64,000 nucleotides of DNA, taken from positions 1,054,001-1,118,000 of the forward strand of contig JAFKAC010000007.1 in NCBI GenBank assembly GCA_025766275.1. The letters are read 5' to 3'. Positions within the stretch are counted from its first letter, which is position 1, and each line of letters opens with the position of its first letter. The notes beneath the pieces are model-generated. The model saw only the letters and a program-made list of their open reading frames with translations, was not told the origin of the DNA and made no database searches. This document shows positions 11,277-25,400 of the stretch, one piece after another. Source of the DNA: Lactarius indigo. Lineage: Eukaryota; Basidiomycota; Agaricomycetes; Russulales; Russulaceae. The position numbers and the translations under genes are program-made.

Positions 11277-12700
11277 ATGTCAGAAAAATATCAAGACATT
11301 CTCTCCACTCTCGGCCGTTCTTCGTCCTTCTCAGAAAGCAACGAAAGGGTAATTTTTCCTATACTCGTCTGACTGCGGAATCCCTAACCGTCGTCGAAGG
11401 CATTACTGGAGCCATTCACATACATTACTTCAACTCCGGGAAAGGATTTCAGGGGAGGAATGATGCAAGCTTTCAACGCCTGGCTTCGAGTTCCCGAAGC
11501 CAAATTGCGAGTCATAGGCAATGTGATCTCAATGTTGCACAATGCTAGTCTCCTGCATGTGTTTGGTTTTCCTTTGACTTTGGTTTTTCTCCTGACTGTC
11601 CGATCGCAGGATCGATGATATCGAGGACAACTCGCAGCTCCGTCGCGGACGGCCTGGTACGTCGGGGACAGCGGGGACATCCTACGATTCGACGCTGACG
11701 TCGTGCAACCTTTTTTGGAACAGTCGCGCACAAGATCTATGGCGTTCCGCAGACCATTAACTCTGCTAATTACGTATACTTCCTGGCATTTCAAGAAATT
11801 CTCGCTCTGAAAGCGCAAGGAGCGCCCGAGACCAGCGACGCTCAAGGCAGATTATACTCCGAGTGTGACGTGGATCGGATCGTGACTGGTCAATACAAAT
11901 GTTTGGATTCTTGCGCTTGGCGTTGACCTCGAGGAATTCGTATTCACAGACGAACTGCTCAATCTCCACCGTGGACAAGGTCTGGACCTACTCTGGCGGG
12001 ACTCATTACGATGTCCGACAGAGGAAGAATACATCGCAATGGTCAATGATAGTTGAGCATCGAATCAACGTATCTGTTTGTAGGTCCTGACAAGTTTTGA
12101 CAGAGACCGGTGGCTTGCTTCGCGTAGCCGTCAAGCTTATGATGGCATGTTCGAGCCAGAACACGAATGTGTCCGTCGCCTCACATCCTATTACGTGATA
12201 AGACTCTGAATCGACTCCAGGGATTATGTTCCTCTGGTCAATTTAATTGGGATTTACTTTCAGATCAGGGACGACTATATGAACCTTCAGAATAACGAGG
12301 TTCGTTCTATTCTACCGGCGACCAGCAACCAGTCTTGCTTACCCAGCTTTAGTACACTACGAACAAAGGTTTCGCGGAAGATCTTTCAGAGGGGAAGTTT
12401 TCCTTTCCCATAGTACATGGTATCCACGCAGACACCACGAACAGGCGACTACTCAGTGCGGTGCATTTCCTTGCTTATGCACTTGTGTGACTGAGGTGAT
12501 GTTATGTAGATGTTCTTCAAAAGAGACCGGGATCGCCGACATTGAAACACCACGCTATATCTTACCTACGCGATCATTCGAAGTCGTTTGAGTACACTCG
12601 CGGGGTCTTACAAATCCTGGAAAAACAGGTTCTAGATGAGATAGAACGGCTCGGTGGAAATCCCATGCTACTAAACGTTTTACAAACACTCCAGATCTAG
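11277..12700 (+). CDS. BTS1: Geranylgeranyl pyrophosphate synthase
   Basis: Exons are 11277-11348, 11400-11560, 11610-11656, 11724-11888, 11950-12051, 12104-12170, 12221-12299, 12353-12455 and 12510-12700, giving 987 nt and 328 aa, normal for fungal GGPP synthases. The first aspartate-rich motif is [12 protein letters not shown] and the second is FQIRDDYMN. Other family blocks are [33 protein letters not shown] and [14 protein letters not shown]. The enzyme condenses isopentenyl and allylic diphosphates to C20-PP for protein prenylation and terpenoids. Exons 2 and 6 each end at a tandem GTGT, and only the second GT keeps the frame. No terpene cluster genes lie nearby, so a housekeeping role is likely. 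The stop lies 100 bp from the convergent GCN1 stop. Confidence 0.9.
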
Positions 12701-12800
12701 CTACCTTTCTACTCGTAGCCCCAGTCAAACGGACTTTTTTTAATATATTCTCTCACAGCTACACGGTGCTAGGATAGTGGGGGGAAGCCTCCTTGATACG

Positions 12801-15800
12801 TTATGAACCGAATAAATTCTCGTCCAGTTTTCGCAGGAGTTCCTTTGCTTCGCGCGCTGGGCGTGCTATGTTGGGTTTTTCAGTCCCAATACTCTCCTGG
12901 ATTTTCTGAGCGATGCTAGAGAGGACGGTGCGGAAAGGTTTCGGAACGACAGCCGCCGGGGCGTCGTCGTCGGTGCTCAGGAACGCTATGATAGAATACG
13001 AAGAAAGCACGCTCGGGGGAGTCCCGGCAGTAAGGTGTGCCCTTGTATGCACTATCAGCTAGTGGACAAAGCGCTAAAATGGAAACGATACATGCCTGAC
13101 GAGGGGATCGACGAGATTGTCGTATATGGAAAGAGTTGCGAACACGGCCGCAGTGGACTGCAAGTAGTATTCTGGAATACGGAATCAGCATGGGAGTTTT
13201 CGTGCAAATATTAAACAAAGTAATCGACCGTCATGGGACTCTTTGAACGCGTCCGACACGAGCTCCAATGAAGCCTCCCGCGTCTTGTCACCGACGTTAG
13301 CCGAGGCATTTTTGATAACATAAGACAGTGCGAGGACTAGACTGCCAGCGACAGCGTCGCCATTCGACCTCGCACCAGCTATAAGTTCCGTCACAACAGG
13401 ATCGACCCGCGGTTGATGTTTCATGAGCTCTCCGAGCGCTTGAGCCGCCTTTGTGCGAACTACCACACTAGCAGGGTCACTCGCACTCTTGATGAACGTA
13501 CGCTGGAGCTGCGGGAAGAACGGCTTCACGAATGCGGGAATGCGCACGAGCATCGTTTGCATCGCGCTGAGAAGCGCCGTCTTGACCGCAGGGGGAAACG
13601 TCCCGGCCTGCGTCGCGACGCGGATGAGCGGCCCGGTGAAAGGCACGACGAAAGGCTTGATTGCAGCTTCCGCCGTGCGTTCGACGAGGTCACTGATGGC
13701 GTACGCCGCATTCTCGCGTTGCTCGTTGCTGCCTGCTGTGAGGCCAGAGATGATGATAGGCACGAACGCGGAGACGCCCCTTTGCAACCCAAAACCAGGT
13801 ACTGGGACCCCTGGGACCCCTGTACTCTCGATCGTTCGGCGTAGCGGAACGACCAGAGCGTCGAGGTCATCCTTTGGAATCGACTTTACGAAGGTATCAA
13901 AGGCCTCCGATGCTGCTGAATGAACGGTGACGACAGAGTCGTCCAAGGAAGAAACCAGCTGTCGTGTCCAGTCGACACGGTATATCGACGCGTCGAGTTC
14001 CGACACTTCACAGAAAGTCTTGAATAGGTTGCAACCGCTCACACGTCGACTGGGAGCTTCGTTCTTGACCCTGCCAAGGTCCATGATTAGAATATATATT
14101 TCGAGTACAGAAGAGGGATTACCATCCGAGAAGCAGTAGCATGAGCGAGTTCAAACCCTCCGAGTCGGTGATAGAACTTAGCAGGGCCACAATAGCTTCA
14201 TCGACAGCAATCTGGAGCTCTTCGTCCAGAGAATCGTTCGTTGACGTTTCCGTGACTTTGACAAGGGCGGTGAGGACGACAGTCAATCGTTTGCTCAGGG
14301 CGTTGCCAGCTACGGTCACCAAGGATGCCAAAGCCCTTGCGTTAAAGGCTGTCATCGGAGTAGCAACAAGTGTCGGTATCAAAACAGGGAAAACGGTGTT
14401 CGCTCGGACCTGTGTGACTTAGATATATGTCACGCCTGAGCAGAGGGGTAACTCACGTGCATCACCTCCCTCAACGCTTGTAATGCCGTGCCAGAAGTTT
14501 CACCAGGCTGTCGTAAAGCCTCCAGTAAGGTGGGGATAACTTGGTCGATGGCTTTAGCACCCAAGCGCTCTTGCAAGACGTCAAATGCCTGTGCGGCAGC
14601 AGCGCGAACGTTCTCTTCGTCATCCACGAGCGAGGCTCTTATCACAATGATAATACCGTCTTCATGGCCTTCTCGCTGGGTGTCGGTAGAGTTCGTCCTA
14701 AATTTTGGCGCAGTTAGTTGGTGTAAAAGTTGGGAGAGCAGATGAGTTTACATCAGTTCACTCAAAAGCAGACAGGCAGCTTCTCGAGTTTGTGAATCTG
14801 GGGACGATGACTTGGTTCGAATAATATTGACCATCTCGCCCAGAAGGCGCTCGCCAAACTTCTTGCACAGTTCTGCCGTAGTACGGACCCCGGTCTTAGA
14901 GTATCATCAGTTAGCACGAACAGTAATAAAGTATATGGTAAGACCTCTTGTTGCTCGGCTTCATCCGCGGACAGCAGAGACATGAGCTGAGAGACAAGTT
15001 CCGGCAAAATCTCCCTGACTGTATATCATCAACTACCATAGGGAGCCAGCGAAAACTGTAAGATTCACGTACCCGTCTTTGGCGTGTTATGCACCAACAC
15101 TTTCCAAATCTGAATCGAGGACTGCCGGACAGTATGTACAGGGTCCTGTCGAGCGAGGTAAAGGGCCGATAGTATACGATCCCGACGATCGGCGCCAAGG
15201 ACCTCTGTGAGGACCTTCCGGGAAGATTCCGCGACAGCCGCCTCGGCACCCTCAACATCGTCGTCCATTTCCGGCTTGCTTGTGATGCCAGAAACCTTGA
15301 AAAGGAGTTCTCCGACAAGGGTGATAGACGATTGCTAATAAAATGTGAGAGATGAGAGTATAAAGAAACTAGTAAACACACTCTAATGCGCCATGCGGGA
15401 TCAAACATGCCACGCTCAAGCTCGGGAAGGAGGAGGTCGATGGCCTTGCTCGAGTAGTTCGTAATGACCATCCTTCCGGCACGCATTGCTGCCTCACGAA
15501 CATAGTCTTCCGTGTCGGAAAGTCCTTTGAGAATCGGTACGATGATCTTGGGCAGGTGGGGCTGGAACCGGGTTCCAAACGTGGCGGGCAGGAACACTAA
15601 TAAGGACATGAAGCCTTCCCTGATGGTGCTCCGCGGGGATTGTGCATTCGAGATGATGTCAGGAAGCAGGCCCTCGAGTCTCTCCATCCCAAGGCCAGAA
15701 AGTACCTCGCTAAGACCCTGCGCCGCTCCTTGGCGGTCAACACCTGATGTATCTGTCTTCAGAGTCCTAATGAGACTGGGCACAAGATCTGGGAAGTTAA

Positions 15801-18800
15801 CTTCCCCCAAACGCTCCACCAAAGTGCCGAGCGTTTTGGCCGCCGTGGCACGGGCCTCTGGAACTGGATCAACCAGGACGACATGTACCATGGGCAGAAG
15901 CGTCGAAAGATACGGGACGAAATCCTTGGAGTCTGTCAAGGATGCAAGATTACCCACGATCTGCGCAGCCTTCTTCTTGGTGTCGGCACTGCGTTCCTTC
16001 AGGCCGCGTTCCAAAATGGGGATGACCTGAAGAGTAGGATGAGCAGATGCCGGATATCAACGCTCCATACTCACTAAGGCAAGAGATGAGTGATCGATAT
16101 AATGGACAAACGACGTCTTGAGGAGGGCGGATAGTGCATTGGGAGTTTTGGCAGGGTCAACCATAGCTTTCAAGAAGACGGGTACAAGCGCCTGGACCTC
16201 GGGGTTACTGATTACCTCGCCGAACTGCTTGAGACCCTTGTTGGCGCCGGCCCGTACTTGGGCATGCGAGTCCGTCAGGACGTCAGTCAAACGGGGGATA
16301 ATGACAGGGAGGGATTGGGATAGCTGACGAGGGGCGCAGTACGCCATCATTCCCATCAGCTCTATGGAGCCCTTCTTTGTACGCCATTGTCTTTCATCTA
16401 GGCCAGACAAGAGGGATGGTAGGATAAGCTTGACTCCATAGCCCGACATGTTTCTCATAATGACACGGGCGGCATCTGTGGCAGCTTCCCGAACGTCGGG
16501 GGTAGAATCGCCGAAGGCCGACAGGAGTAACGGGAGTGCATGAATAGCATAAGGTTCGAACAGCCGCCCAAGGGAGCTTGAGAGTGTTTCTAAAGCGAAC
16601 ATTGCTCCTTGTCGGGATTCATATTGCTTTTTGTCCTCGGTGGCGTTTTTAAGTCGGCCAAATATATCGAACTCCTTCATCGCGGAGATCCCGATGCCTT
16701 TGACGACACCGGTCAGACCATAGCCTGCTCCTCGCCTAGCAGCATACTTTGGAGCGGTGAAGAGTTCTTCGAGAAGTTGATTCGCCAATTGTGGGGCAGA
16801 AGACCGCGTTACCTTGACAAGAGGCGCTAGGCAATCTGCTACGGCGTACTGCACCTGCTCCGATGGTGTTTTAAGGGCTTCTACCAGCCGTGCAAGGATT
16901 ATGGGCAAACGAGGATCGGATGAATCGAGATGACGGGCGACGCGGCCAAACAAGATCACCACCGCTTCCTGTATAAAGTCGGCAGCTTCTGTCGTCGGCG
17001 GCGGGCCTGCTAAGTGTTGTTCGAACATCGTGATAAGTTGTGCCAGGTGCCTTGATCCATGAAACTCGATAACGGCAGAACCTGCGTCAAGCATGCCGCG
17101 TCGCACTTCAGCACTACGATCACTGAGACCCCCCTCCTTAACGAGGAAGTCGAAGAACGGGATAGTCGCCTCCTCGCTAAAAGCAGGTGCCAGTTGTTGC
17201 AGCGTCTGCGCTACTGCGAGCCTTGCCTGCCAAGGGTCTGTACGCCCGAGGGAGCGCTCGTCGACAATACCCTGAATGGCAGGTTTGCACCTATGACCTT
17301 GTCAAAGTAAACTGAAAGCGTACAAATTGATCAAATTCTGGGGCAAGGATCTTTGCCTGTACGACTATCAGTATTTATTGGGCATAGGGGGATTGGTGTA
17401 CGTTACCCTCTCGTGATAAAGGTGTAAGAGGCCACTGATTGTTTCGGTGATCGATGCGGGCCAGCGCTCAACGGCTTCCACAAACGAAGCAGCAGCGCTG
17501 GAACGACCATAGTCGCTATCGTGCTCTACCAGATTTCATGTCGGATCAGAGAACGCAGAAGGTATTTAGAGCAGACTTGCCAAGAAATTTTAGTAAAATC
17601 GGCGCATACGCTTCCGGGACGTCGAGACCATTATCTTCCCAGATATGTCGTGCGAGGCGAGCGTTCTGCGCATCATTATCATGACAGGCGACAAGTAGTT
17701 CGGGTGTCCAGTCAAATTCCGTCAGGTCAAGAGGCTGTCCGAACCGAATTAGAATGACAGCGAAAATCACGTCGACAGAAGGGATTACCTGAAGTGCTTG
17801 CAAGCTAGCATTTCGAGCATACGCCTCCTGCACGAGAGTGCTATCGAGCAAGAGCGAAATTTCTTCGCTTGTAGCATTGAGGGAAATGGCCTGGCCAAGA
17901 TCTATAAGCCCTGAAGAACCCTCCTTGCTTAATTTTGGTTGGGTGCGTATGGCGTGCAGCAATCCGTGCAGGATTTGAGGTCGGGGGAAAGCCGTATCCG
18001 CACCTTGATGCAAGGGTTGGGGGAATCAAGAACGACGAGCGAGAGCAAACAAAGGGACATACATTCCCCAGAGTGGAATTTGATGATATCCAGAGACAGG
18101 GCGACCTGTTCTAATGGATCATCTTCCTCACCTGGCAGAATCCCACCTTTTTGAATCACTTGCTCGACCAATGGGAACGCATAGGAAAATGTAGCAGAAT
18201 CTAGAGGCGTCTGTTCCGATAAGGAGCGCAGACGATACAGTACGCGAAGCACGAGTTCTTAGGATAATTTTAGGCGCATTAATCAATGGATATAAAGAAC
18301 TGCGTACGGTTCACCGGCTCTGCCTGCAATTCCTCGGGTACAACACCTACGTCCAAGCTACGAAGCGTGGCGATACCAACCCATTTTCCAAAGGTCTCAA
18401 GCCGACTAGAACAACACCTTGACAAATCCTAAAGGAATGTTAATACGGGAATCCGGAATGTTGGCAACCCCATACCAAATACGTATTGAATGCCGATGAT
18501 CCGACCAATAATGCACCTTTATCTAGAGCGCCACTATTCAGAATGAGGGTGACTACTTGTGAGATATACGCTTGAAAATCTTCAATATTTCCGTGTATAA
18601 GGTAGGAGATTATTTGCAAACTGCGGTCCAAGTTTGCCTTGATCCTGTTGACGCGACTTCGGATCTTCGCCTCCTTCTCGATCTGAGCCTGCACCAAGCT
18701 GTGCTCTTGCTTAGATAACGTAGGAGCGGCGGCGCTTTTCTTCTTTGCAAGCGACTGACGCACTTCCGCATCCCATTTAGCAAGGTCTGCGTCCTTTCCC

Positions 18801-21800
18801 TTGACCTGTGACCAATTGCTTTTGTTGGAAAGAACTGGTCCCACATGGTAAGCAAGTTGTCTTGGAGAGGCTACTTGGGAACTCACCATCAACAAATGTT
18901 TGATCCTCCGGTGTCTTCCATACACCAAAGTCCAAGTCGGTCAGTGAGCTAATTTCTGCGCTAAGATCAGCGCGAAGCTGCTCCATGATGCGTGGAAGGA
19001 CCGTATTCGGGGAGACGAAGGCAAGCGTCGTAATGGCGGAATAGCAAGCTTCAGCGTGGTCAGCAGAGTCTGTCTGGTTAAGAAATGAGTTCTGCGTAGA
19101 GGTAATAATATCTGTCAATCACCCCAATTTCTTGTGATAAAGTAATAACGGTGTCCAGGAGGTTGTCAAGTTGGCTTTCTATGACATTGTGTGGGTCTAA
19201 ATGTGCCTTCTGGCACAGCTCGATCCAGACGTGCCGCGAGTTCCCGCCTAGAAGGGCCACCATAACTTCGGATCGCTTAGAGTCTGCAAACATGATCACA
19301 CTCACAAATTTCGGGATGATGGGCAAGTACAATAATTTCCGACAATAATTTTTCGCGAAGAGTGTGATCCTCTTCCTTCCCAAATGTTGCAGATGCTGAG
19401 AGAAACGCGAGAAGTCGCGGTTGCTTCCTTATGGCTGGCTTCTCGTTCTCTGTGGGAATATTTTGGCTCTTTGGTATAGATGTTCGTCTGCGTGTTAAGT
19501 ATGCCGTGAGGCCCGATCGCACAAGCTCATTCGCAATCTTCGGCGCAACAGCACCGAGATTTTCTACTGATGCGATGACGCGTCTACGGAACTCAGGCAC
19601 TTGGCTCTCGATCGCTAGGTGCAGGTACGCAGAGCCTAACTGCGTTCTAAAAAGATGGTCGTGGGGCTCAATTAGTACCAGGACACACGGAAATGATGGC
19701 AAATGTATCGAAACACGAACCGTAGTTGTTCGGCTTTCTCGACTTCCGAACTGAAAAATATGGCAGTGCTCTCCACTGCTCGAAGTAGCCAGGTTTCCTC
19801 TTCAACACCTGTCAACTTTTGGTATACCTTGTCCCACACAAGAAATGAGGGCCGCGAAGACGAAACAATAGCCTGAACTGTAGCCTTTTGCGGGATGGTA
19901 TCTTCTAAGACAGCGTTCGACCAATGGAATCAGAATAGGGAGAAGGGACGGGCAAATGTGAGATACCGAATACTCCCGATCGGGAAAATGGACCAAGCAA
20001 AACTGCAGCGGCAATATATCCTTCCACCGGGCCACTAGCGGCATTCAGTGGGTTCGCTGCCACGGACTTTAGGCTCGATTCGAAAGCAGGAAATACGGCA
20101 CGAGCGAATGCGACCGCATTGGTGGTACTCAGGTTTCCAAGAGCCCAGAACGTATCGCCCGCAAGCGTAATAAAAGCACGCCGAGTTGACGGCTTATTGT
20201 TCTGCATCTCTGTCGTTAAGAGCTTTAAAACCCCATCTGGAAACGGGAGATCTTCCCGAAGGTAAAGGACGAGATGATTCGTCAGAGAGGAGGCGAGAAT
20301 TGGTAGAGCGGTCTCGTTGGTTTCTTTGGAGAGCAAGGAGGGAACGGATTTTACCATGAGGGAAGAGACTTGCGCCGATGGACTGAGAAAACTGAACATG
20401 GTGTACAAGACTTTGCGATCTGGGCCGATCGCCTTGCCTGCTTGAGCGAGTTTGAGCAGTTCCTCCACGGCGGTTTCTTTACTTTCATCGGTAGACCTTT
20501 CGATGGCAATCTTAAAAAGAGTGACCGAGTTTGTACGTATCTCTGGGTTTGCGGACTTGGCACAGCTAAGGATTAGCACCAATAGACGACGGAAGGTATC
20601 GAGATCGAGTAGGCGGGGATACGCAAGAAAAAATTCACTCGCAACTAGTGCTCGGTAAGAAGATTGTTCGAAACACGTGATCAAATACTCACCTGGCAAG
20701 GCGTACTCAGGAGAGCGGAGTAAAGCCTTCTCCATCGCGGGTAAAATTGTATCTTGGAGATCAGTGTCACTAAAAATTTTGACGAATCCCGTGAAGGAAG
20801 TCTAGACAAGCGTTTAATAAAGTCGGATATTACACCAGTGAATTGCTACCATAGTGTGTGAAGGTACTGGCGTCCGAGCCATCAGCACTGAACTCGTGTA
20901 GAGAACCATGGTCGCTGTCTAGAAGGCTGTTAAACAAAACTCGATGGATTCCAACGACATTTACCTTAATTTCTTCGGAGATGATTGTTAGGTTTGTATT
21001 TCCAACACCCTTCAGATGTGTGACGACGTCTGCTGCTGTGCCGAGAAGAGGGATAGCAACGAGAGGAGACGAGAAAGTCTTAGATTGAGCTAAGAGGGTA
21101 TTCATGAACAGGGCGAGATGAGAAGGGGACTAAAAGAGAATTTAATGCTCTGTCCCAAAATTACAGGCCCCATATTTACCGACCGCAAGGCACGGCGTGT
21201 GCGAACAATTGCGCTTTTCCGCACTGACGACTTTGCGCGTGTTGAGGGTTGCAGGAGGATATCCAAGAGTGGCGCCATAAAAGTGACAAGAGAGATCCAC
21301 GATACGGATGATGGGAAGTCGGGCGAGTGACGAACCACAACGGCGTACAGACCACAGCACCAACATAGTAACGAGAAGGCTTCTGTCGGTGGATGCGAGC
21401 TGAATAGGTGGTAAATATCAGTGACAGTGGCCGTGAACAGGATATAAGATCACTTTGGGCGTCCCACGATACGATCGACTTCATTCCCTATTCGAGCCAA
21501 AATTCGTTCTGTTACTCCTTGCTTCTCCTCCTTCGTCTCCTCGCGCCGCACGAGTTCCTTCCCGACTTCCTCAGCTGCTTCACGCGAAGCGAGATCAACG
21601 TATCTAGGATAGATCTCGATTAAAAGCCCAAACACATCGAGAACTTGAGAGAGACTCAGATCTGGACAGCATAAGTGTGTTTATATAAAAAAGATATACT
21701 CTCTCTACGTCGTCGGCTACGCACCCTCATTTTTCACGAGAGGTAACAGCTCTTCACGCAAGAAGGGGATCCGAACGCTGGTATGGCTCGTAAGGAGCTG

Positions 21801-21887
21801 CATGGACGCATACCGGAGAGCCTCTCTCCACTCTGCTGTAGCACGCTCTCTGCGCCAGACAAAGTCGGTTTCATTTTCCTCGGGCAT
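12801..21887 (-). CDS. GCN1: GCN1, HEAT-repeat activator of the GCN2 kinase
   Basis: GCN1 is a giant ribosome-bound HEAT-repeat protein that passes the uncharged-tRNA signal to the kinase GCN2. The conserved core lies at about 13.2-17.1 kb: ARQGALFALETLSSSLGRLF, RLTDVLTDSHAQVRAGANKG and VRTLGTLVERLGEV-like blocks match the EF3-like and later HEAT regions. The last exon ends ARPAREAKELLRKLDENLFGS. I count more than 20 exons and roughly 2,500 aa, similar to yeast GCN1; I did not sum every exon. ATG 21887 is the first in-frame start, but the frame stays open without an ATG to 22007, so a short upstream exon is possible. One intron (13042-13095) uses a GC donor. It is convergent with GGPP synthase and divergent from UTP20. 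Confidence 0.88.
13042..13095 (-). other. Probable GC-AG intron near the GCN1 C terminus
   Basis: The donor reads GTCAG/GCATGT and the acceptor ATACAAG/GGCAC. This joins NLVDPLVR to AHLTAGTPPSVLSS in frame. The only GT alternative in frame would leave a 33-nt intron, which is too short for this genome. Confidence 0.55.
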
Positions 21888-22462
21888 GATATCGTCAAGC
21901 ACTTCAGCGGTTGATCGGATCCAAGATGCTATATCTGGCTGTCCAGGCGACACTCCGAGACGAAGCTCTTTCCTTTTAAGCTTTGCAAGTGTCTTGATTT
22001 GAGGCACTTTGGATCAAGAGGGTGAAAGACAGGTCTTGCTTGGCCAACAGTAGACTCGAGACTTGACTAGCTTGACTCGAGAGGCGCCGGCGGCCAATGA
22101 CTCCACCTTCTTTGGTGCTGGTCCTTGTGACAAAGGTGACGCGTGACGTGTCACGTGACTCTTTCCGATCCCCATCTAAGCTTGATTCTTTGCTTTCCTA
22201 CCTTGATCTTGCCATTGTAAAATTTGTTTTAAAAGTATTGACGGCCATAAGAGCCAAGTTATCGAAAGAACTTGAGCGAGATGAGCATCCGAGTCGTCAC
22301 AGTCACCAATCAGTCACCAAGATTGTCACTGTCGACGCCGGCCATTCCGGCCCGAGGACCATATTTTCTTCTTATGTGGCGGCGTTTGGGTCATTCGAAA
22401 TCTGCTAACCCTACCAGCCCGAGAGTGTGCATCTCATACTTGCACTAAGGGTCGCGCTCTTG
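21888..22462. promoter_or_regulatory. Divergent promoter between GCN1 and UTP20
   Basis: About 575 bp separate the two ATGs. It holds no supported gene. Both genes act on the ribosome (GCN1 in stress signalling, UTP20 in 18S maturation), so shared control is possible but only an inference. The GCN1 side of this region may contain a non-ATG or spliced N-terminal extension up to 22007. Confidence 0.5.
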
Positions 22463-25400
22463 ATGGAAGGAGAAGATGGATGGAAGCGCGAGAAGCGCTT
22501 TAAAGTGTGTTCTTCCATCCCTCCTTTGGAATACTCGTTCACCAATTGCACCTTGAATTGCACATAGCATCGGTCATATCAAGCGACGCTGAAGGACGTT
22601 CGTCTCCCATCTGCACTCACTCAGTCAACTTTCGATAATGAAATTGGGGTAAAAACCCAGTCGATTTCTCTCGAAAGCCTCTGACTAAAATCTCGAAAAT
22701 TTCTTTAGGATGATGGATCCCATTTCTTCGAGGCCATTGAACATTGGAGACAGCTGAATCTCTCTCCTGCATTTGTTCGGTTTGCAGCAGACGCCGCTGA
22801 TATCTCTGCCTCTATGCCTCTGCTCCTTCATCATTGGAAGGACATCATCCAACTATGGTTCTCTGCGCTGGACAAGGCAGATGATGAGGCGTTGGTCGCT
22901 CTTTTGGAGTAAGTCGCGTATACAGTTCCTCCTTAGTATCTAATCTCCCGCAGCCTCATGCAGAAATTTGTCCACGACCTTCGCTCCGTGATCCTCCCTT
23001 CGTACAACGATTTACTCGATCGCCTCCTTCAACTTCTTTCTGCTTCCGTTTCCGCAGCAGCGCTCACTATGCTCCTGGCTACCTTCACGTCGCTCTTCAA
23101 ACATTTGTTAGTCCCAGACACTGGAACAGACGCCCTTGAACGGACTTGGAAATCTCTGCGTGTGAGATTGCCCAAATGCGCCTCAGATGTGCAGCGTGCT
23201 ATGGCAGAAGTCTGGGGATCACTACTACGCAGGTTGAGGGCTCCACAAAGAGAAGCATTAGTAGAACTGATGGCTGAGGAGTTGACTGAAGTAGAAGATG
23301 CGTGCGCCTGGGCATATATCTACTCATGCAAGGTATGTGAGACTGCATATGGGCTGGTGAACCGCTGACAAGATATCCGAGTTAGTCCGTGTCGCAGACA
23401 CTTCACACGACCACTCCATCCATAATTGCACCACTCATCAAGGTTCATCTCAGGAGCCAACAACGTGCACTAACACATAACTGCATTCGTCGTCTGTTCA
23501 CTGCACTTATCCACCATTGCAAAAGCGCCGAACAATTTTTCCCTGTTTCGGAACTACTGACCGAACAATTTACCAGCGCAGCACGGTCTGTTGAATTTGA
23601 AAGAGACGCCGATGGCCTCGACCGCATTATTGAGATCATCGCAGTCGTGACGTCCGTACGTCAAGGATCGCGTGTGACTGGTGCGCACCTATCTACTCGT
23701 ATGCGAACTGCTCTAATACTCCTCAAAGCTGACCAGTTGTCTACAATCGCTAGAACTCTTTCTCCCCTTGTGGGGTTTTCTTCGCTAGGAAACTCCTTAC
23801 TTCACGCTAGCGTCTCGGTTCTCACAGCAGGCGACGTGTCACTCTGGATGGGTGCGGGACGCGTCCTTATAGAGCAGTCTTGGACGAGGGTCACCTTTGG
23901 TGCGGAACTCTGCGGCATTCTTTCGGACCTTTCTTGGGGAGGTTGGCAGCTATTGGAGCTCCCGCACGTTGTCAAGCATATGCAAAGCCTTTTTGAATTA
24001 GATGCGCTCCGTGGACTGGCACTATCGGCGGCCTTAAACAACGCCCAGAGACTCAAAGATGCCCCGATAGCTTGGCTGAAGCAACTTGAAGTTTGGATTT
24101 TGAAGCGATTCGAAGGTTGGGCAATGACACGTGAGAAAGTGCGACTCCGTCTTGACAATCGGCCTTACTTTTGCTGACATCCGGTAACTTAGGTTGAAGA
24201 GCTTAGTCATGTTCTCCAGATCACCCACCTTCTCCCTGGTAGTCTGACTCTCCTGTGCAACATAATTGGGAACGTACTTAATACGCCCAACCCGGAGACT
24301 AGTTATCAAAGTGACGCCGCGAATGCATCCTGGGTCCTTGGGAGTTGCCTGAAAACACTGGGGACGCACCCATATACTGAATGGGTACACCACGCAGACC
24401 TGATTTCCTGGGTGGGGAAGGTACTCCAACGATGGTCCTGGTCTGAATTTGTTCTACACGGGCTTGCCGAAGTAATTCAAAGAAGGTAGGTTGCTTATTG
24501 CGAGTCAATCACAGTATCTGATGGAGATTTAGTCCGCCAGATAATGTGTCCTTCGAAGAGATGTTCCGCTACCTCGCCTCCTCGGTGCTCTCCCATTCAC
24601 GCCGCTCTCGCCTCAGCGCGCTACACCTCCTTTCCAGCTCACTTGTGCACAAGACCTCCTCTCAGGAGCTTATTCTCTCGAAGCTACTACAGGCCGAGGA
24701 AGTCCCCATCAATGCATCGAGTTCGCGTGAGCGCGTGCTACGTCTTGCGCAGCTCGAGCACGCCATCACTCTTGAAGACACACTCGTATCAGAATTAGCG
24801 GTGCGTTGGGTGGTTGCGCAACTCAAGATCGGTTTGCGTCCTGTATGGCTCCCCGCAGCTCGCGTTCTTGAGAAGCTGTCCGAGAAAAGTGGAGAAGTCG
24901 TATGGCGGATTATGTTCGAGGAATTGAAGAAAGTAGTTGGCACCTCAAGTGCTGATGGCGTACCCGAATGGATGGAAGACATCAGAGACGAGGATGACTT
25001 GGATAAGGTGCGCGAGAGTGAGCGGTCATGGAGAGACCCAAGTGCGCATAAGGTCCGTAATGCATTGGCAAAGTGGGATGCGAGCAATATGTTCAAGGTG
25101 CAACTCATACGGGTATGTGTCATGGACTTTCATGGGAATTATATGTGACAGTTGGCGCAGGATCAGCAGCCTCAGGACCGGTTTGACCGCGGAACCTTTG
25201 AGGCACAACTACTTGTCGCCTTCAAGTACTGTGCCCCTTTGGCAGAGAAGCACAATCGCGATCTAGTTCCATTATTCCTCAATCAAGCCGGTCCCTCTGG
25301 CCCTGCCAAACTTCCACGAACCAAACTCACCTCGTGGCTCACCCTCTTTTCGAATTTCACCAACCCTCGTGTCCTACATTCGACACAAGCATTACACGAT

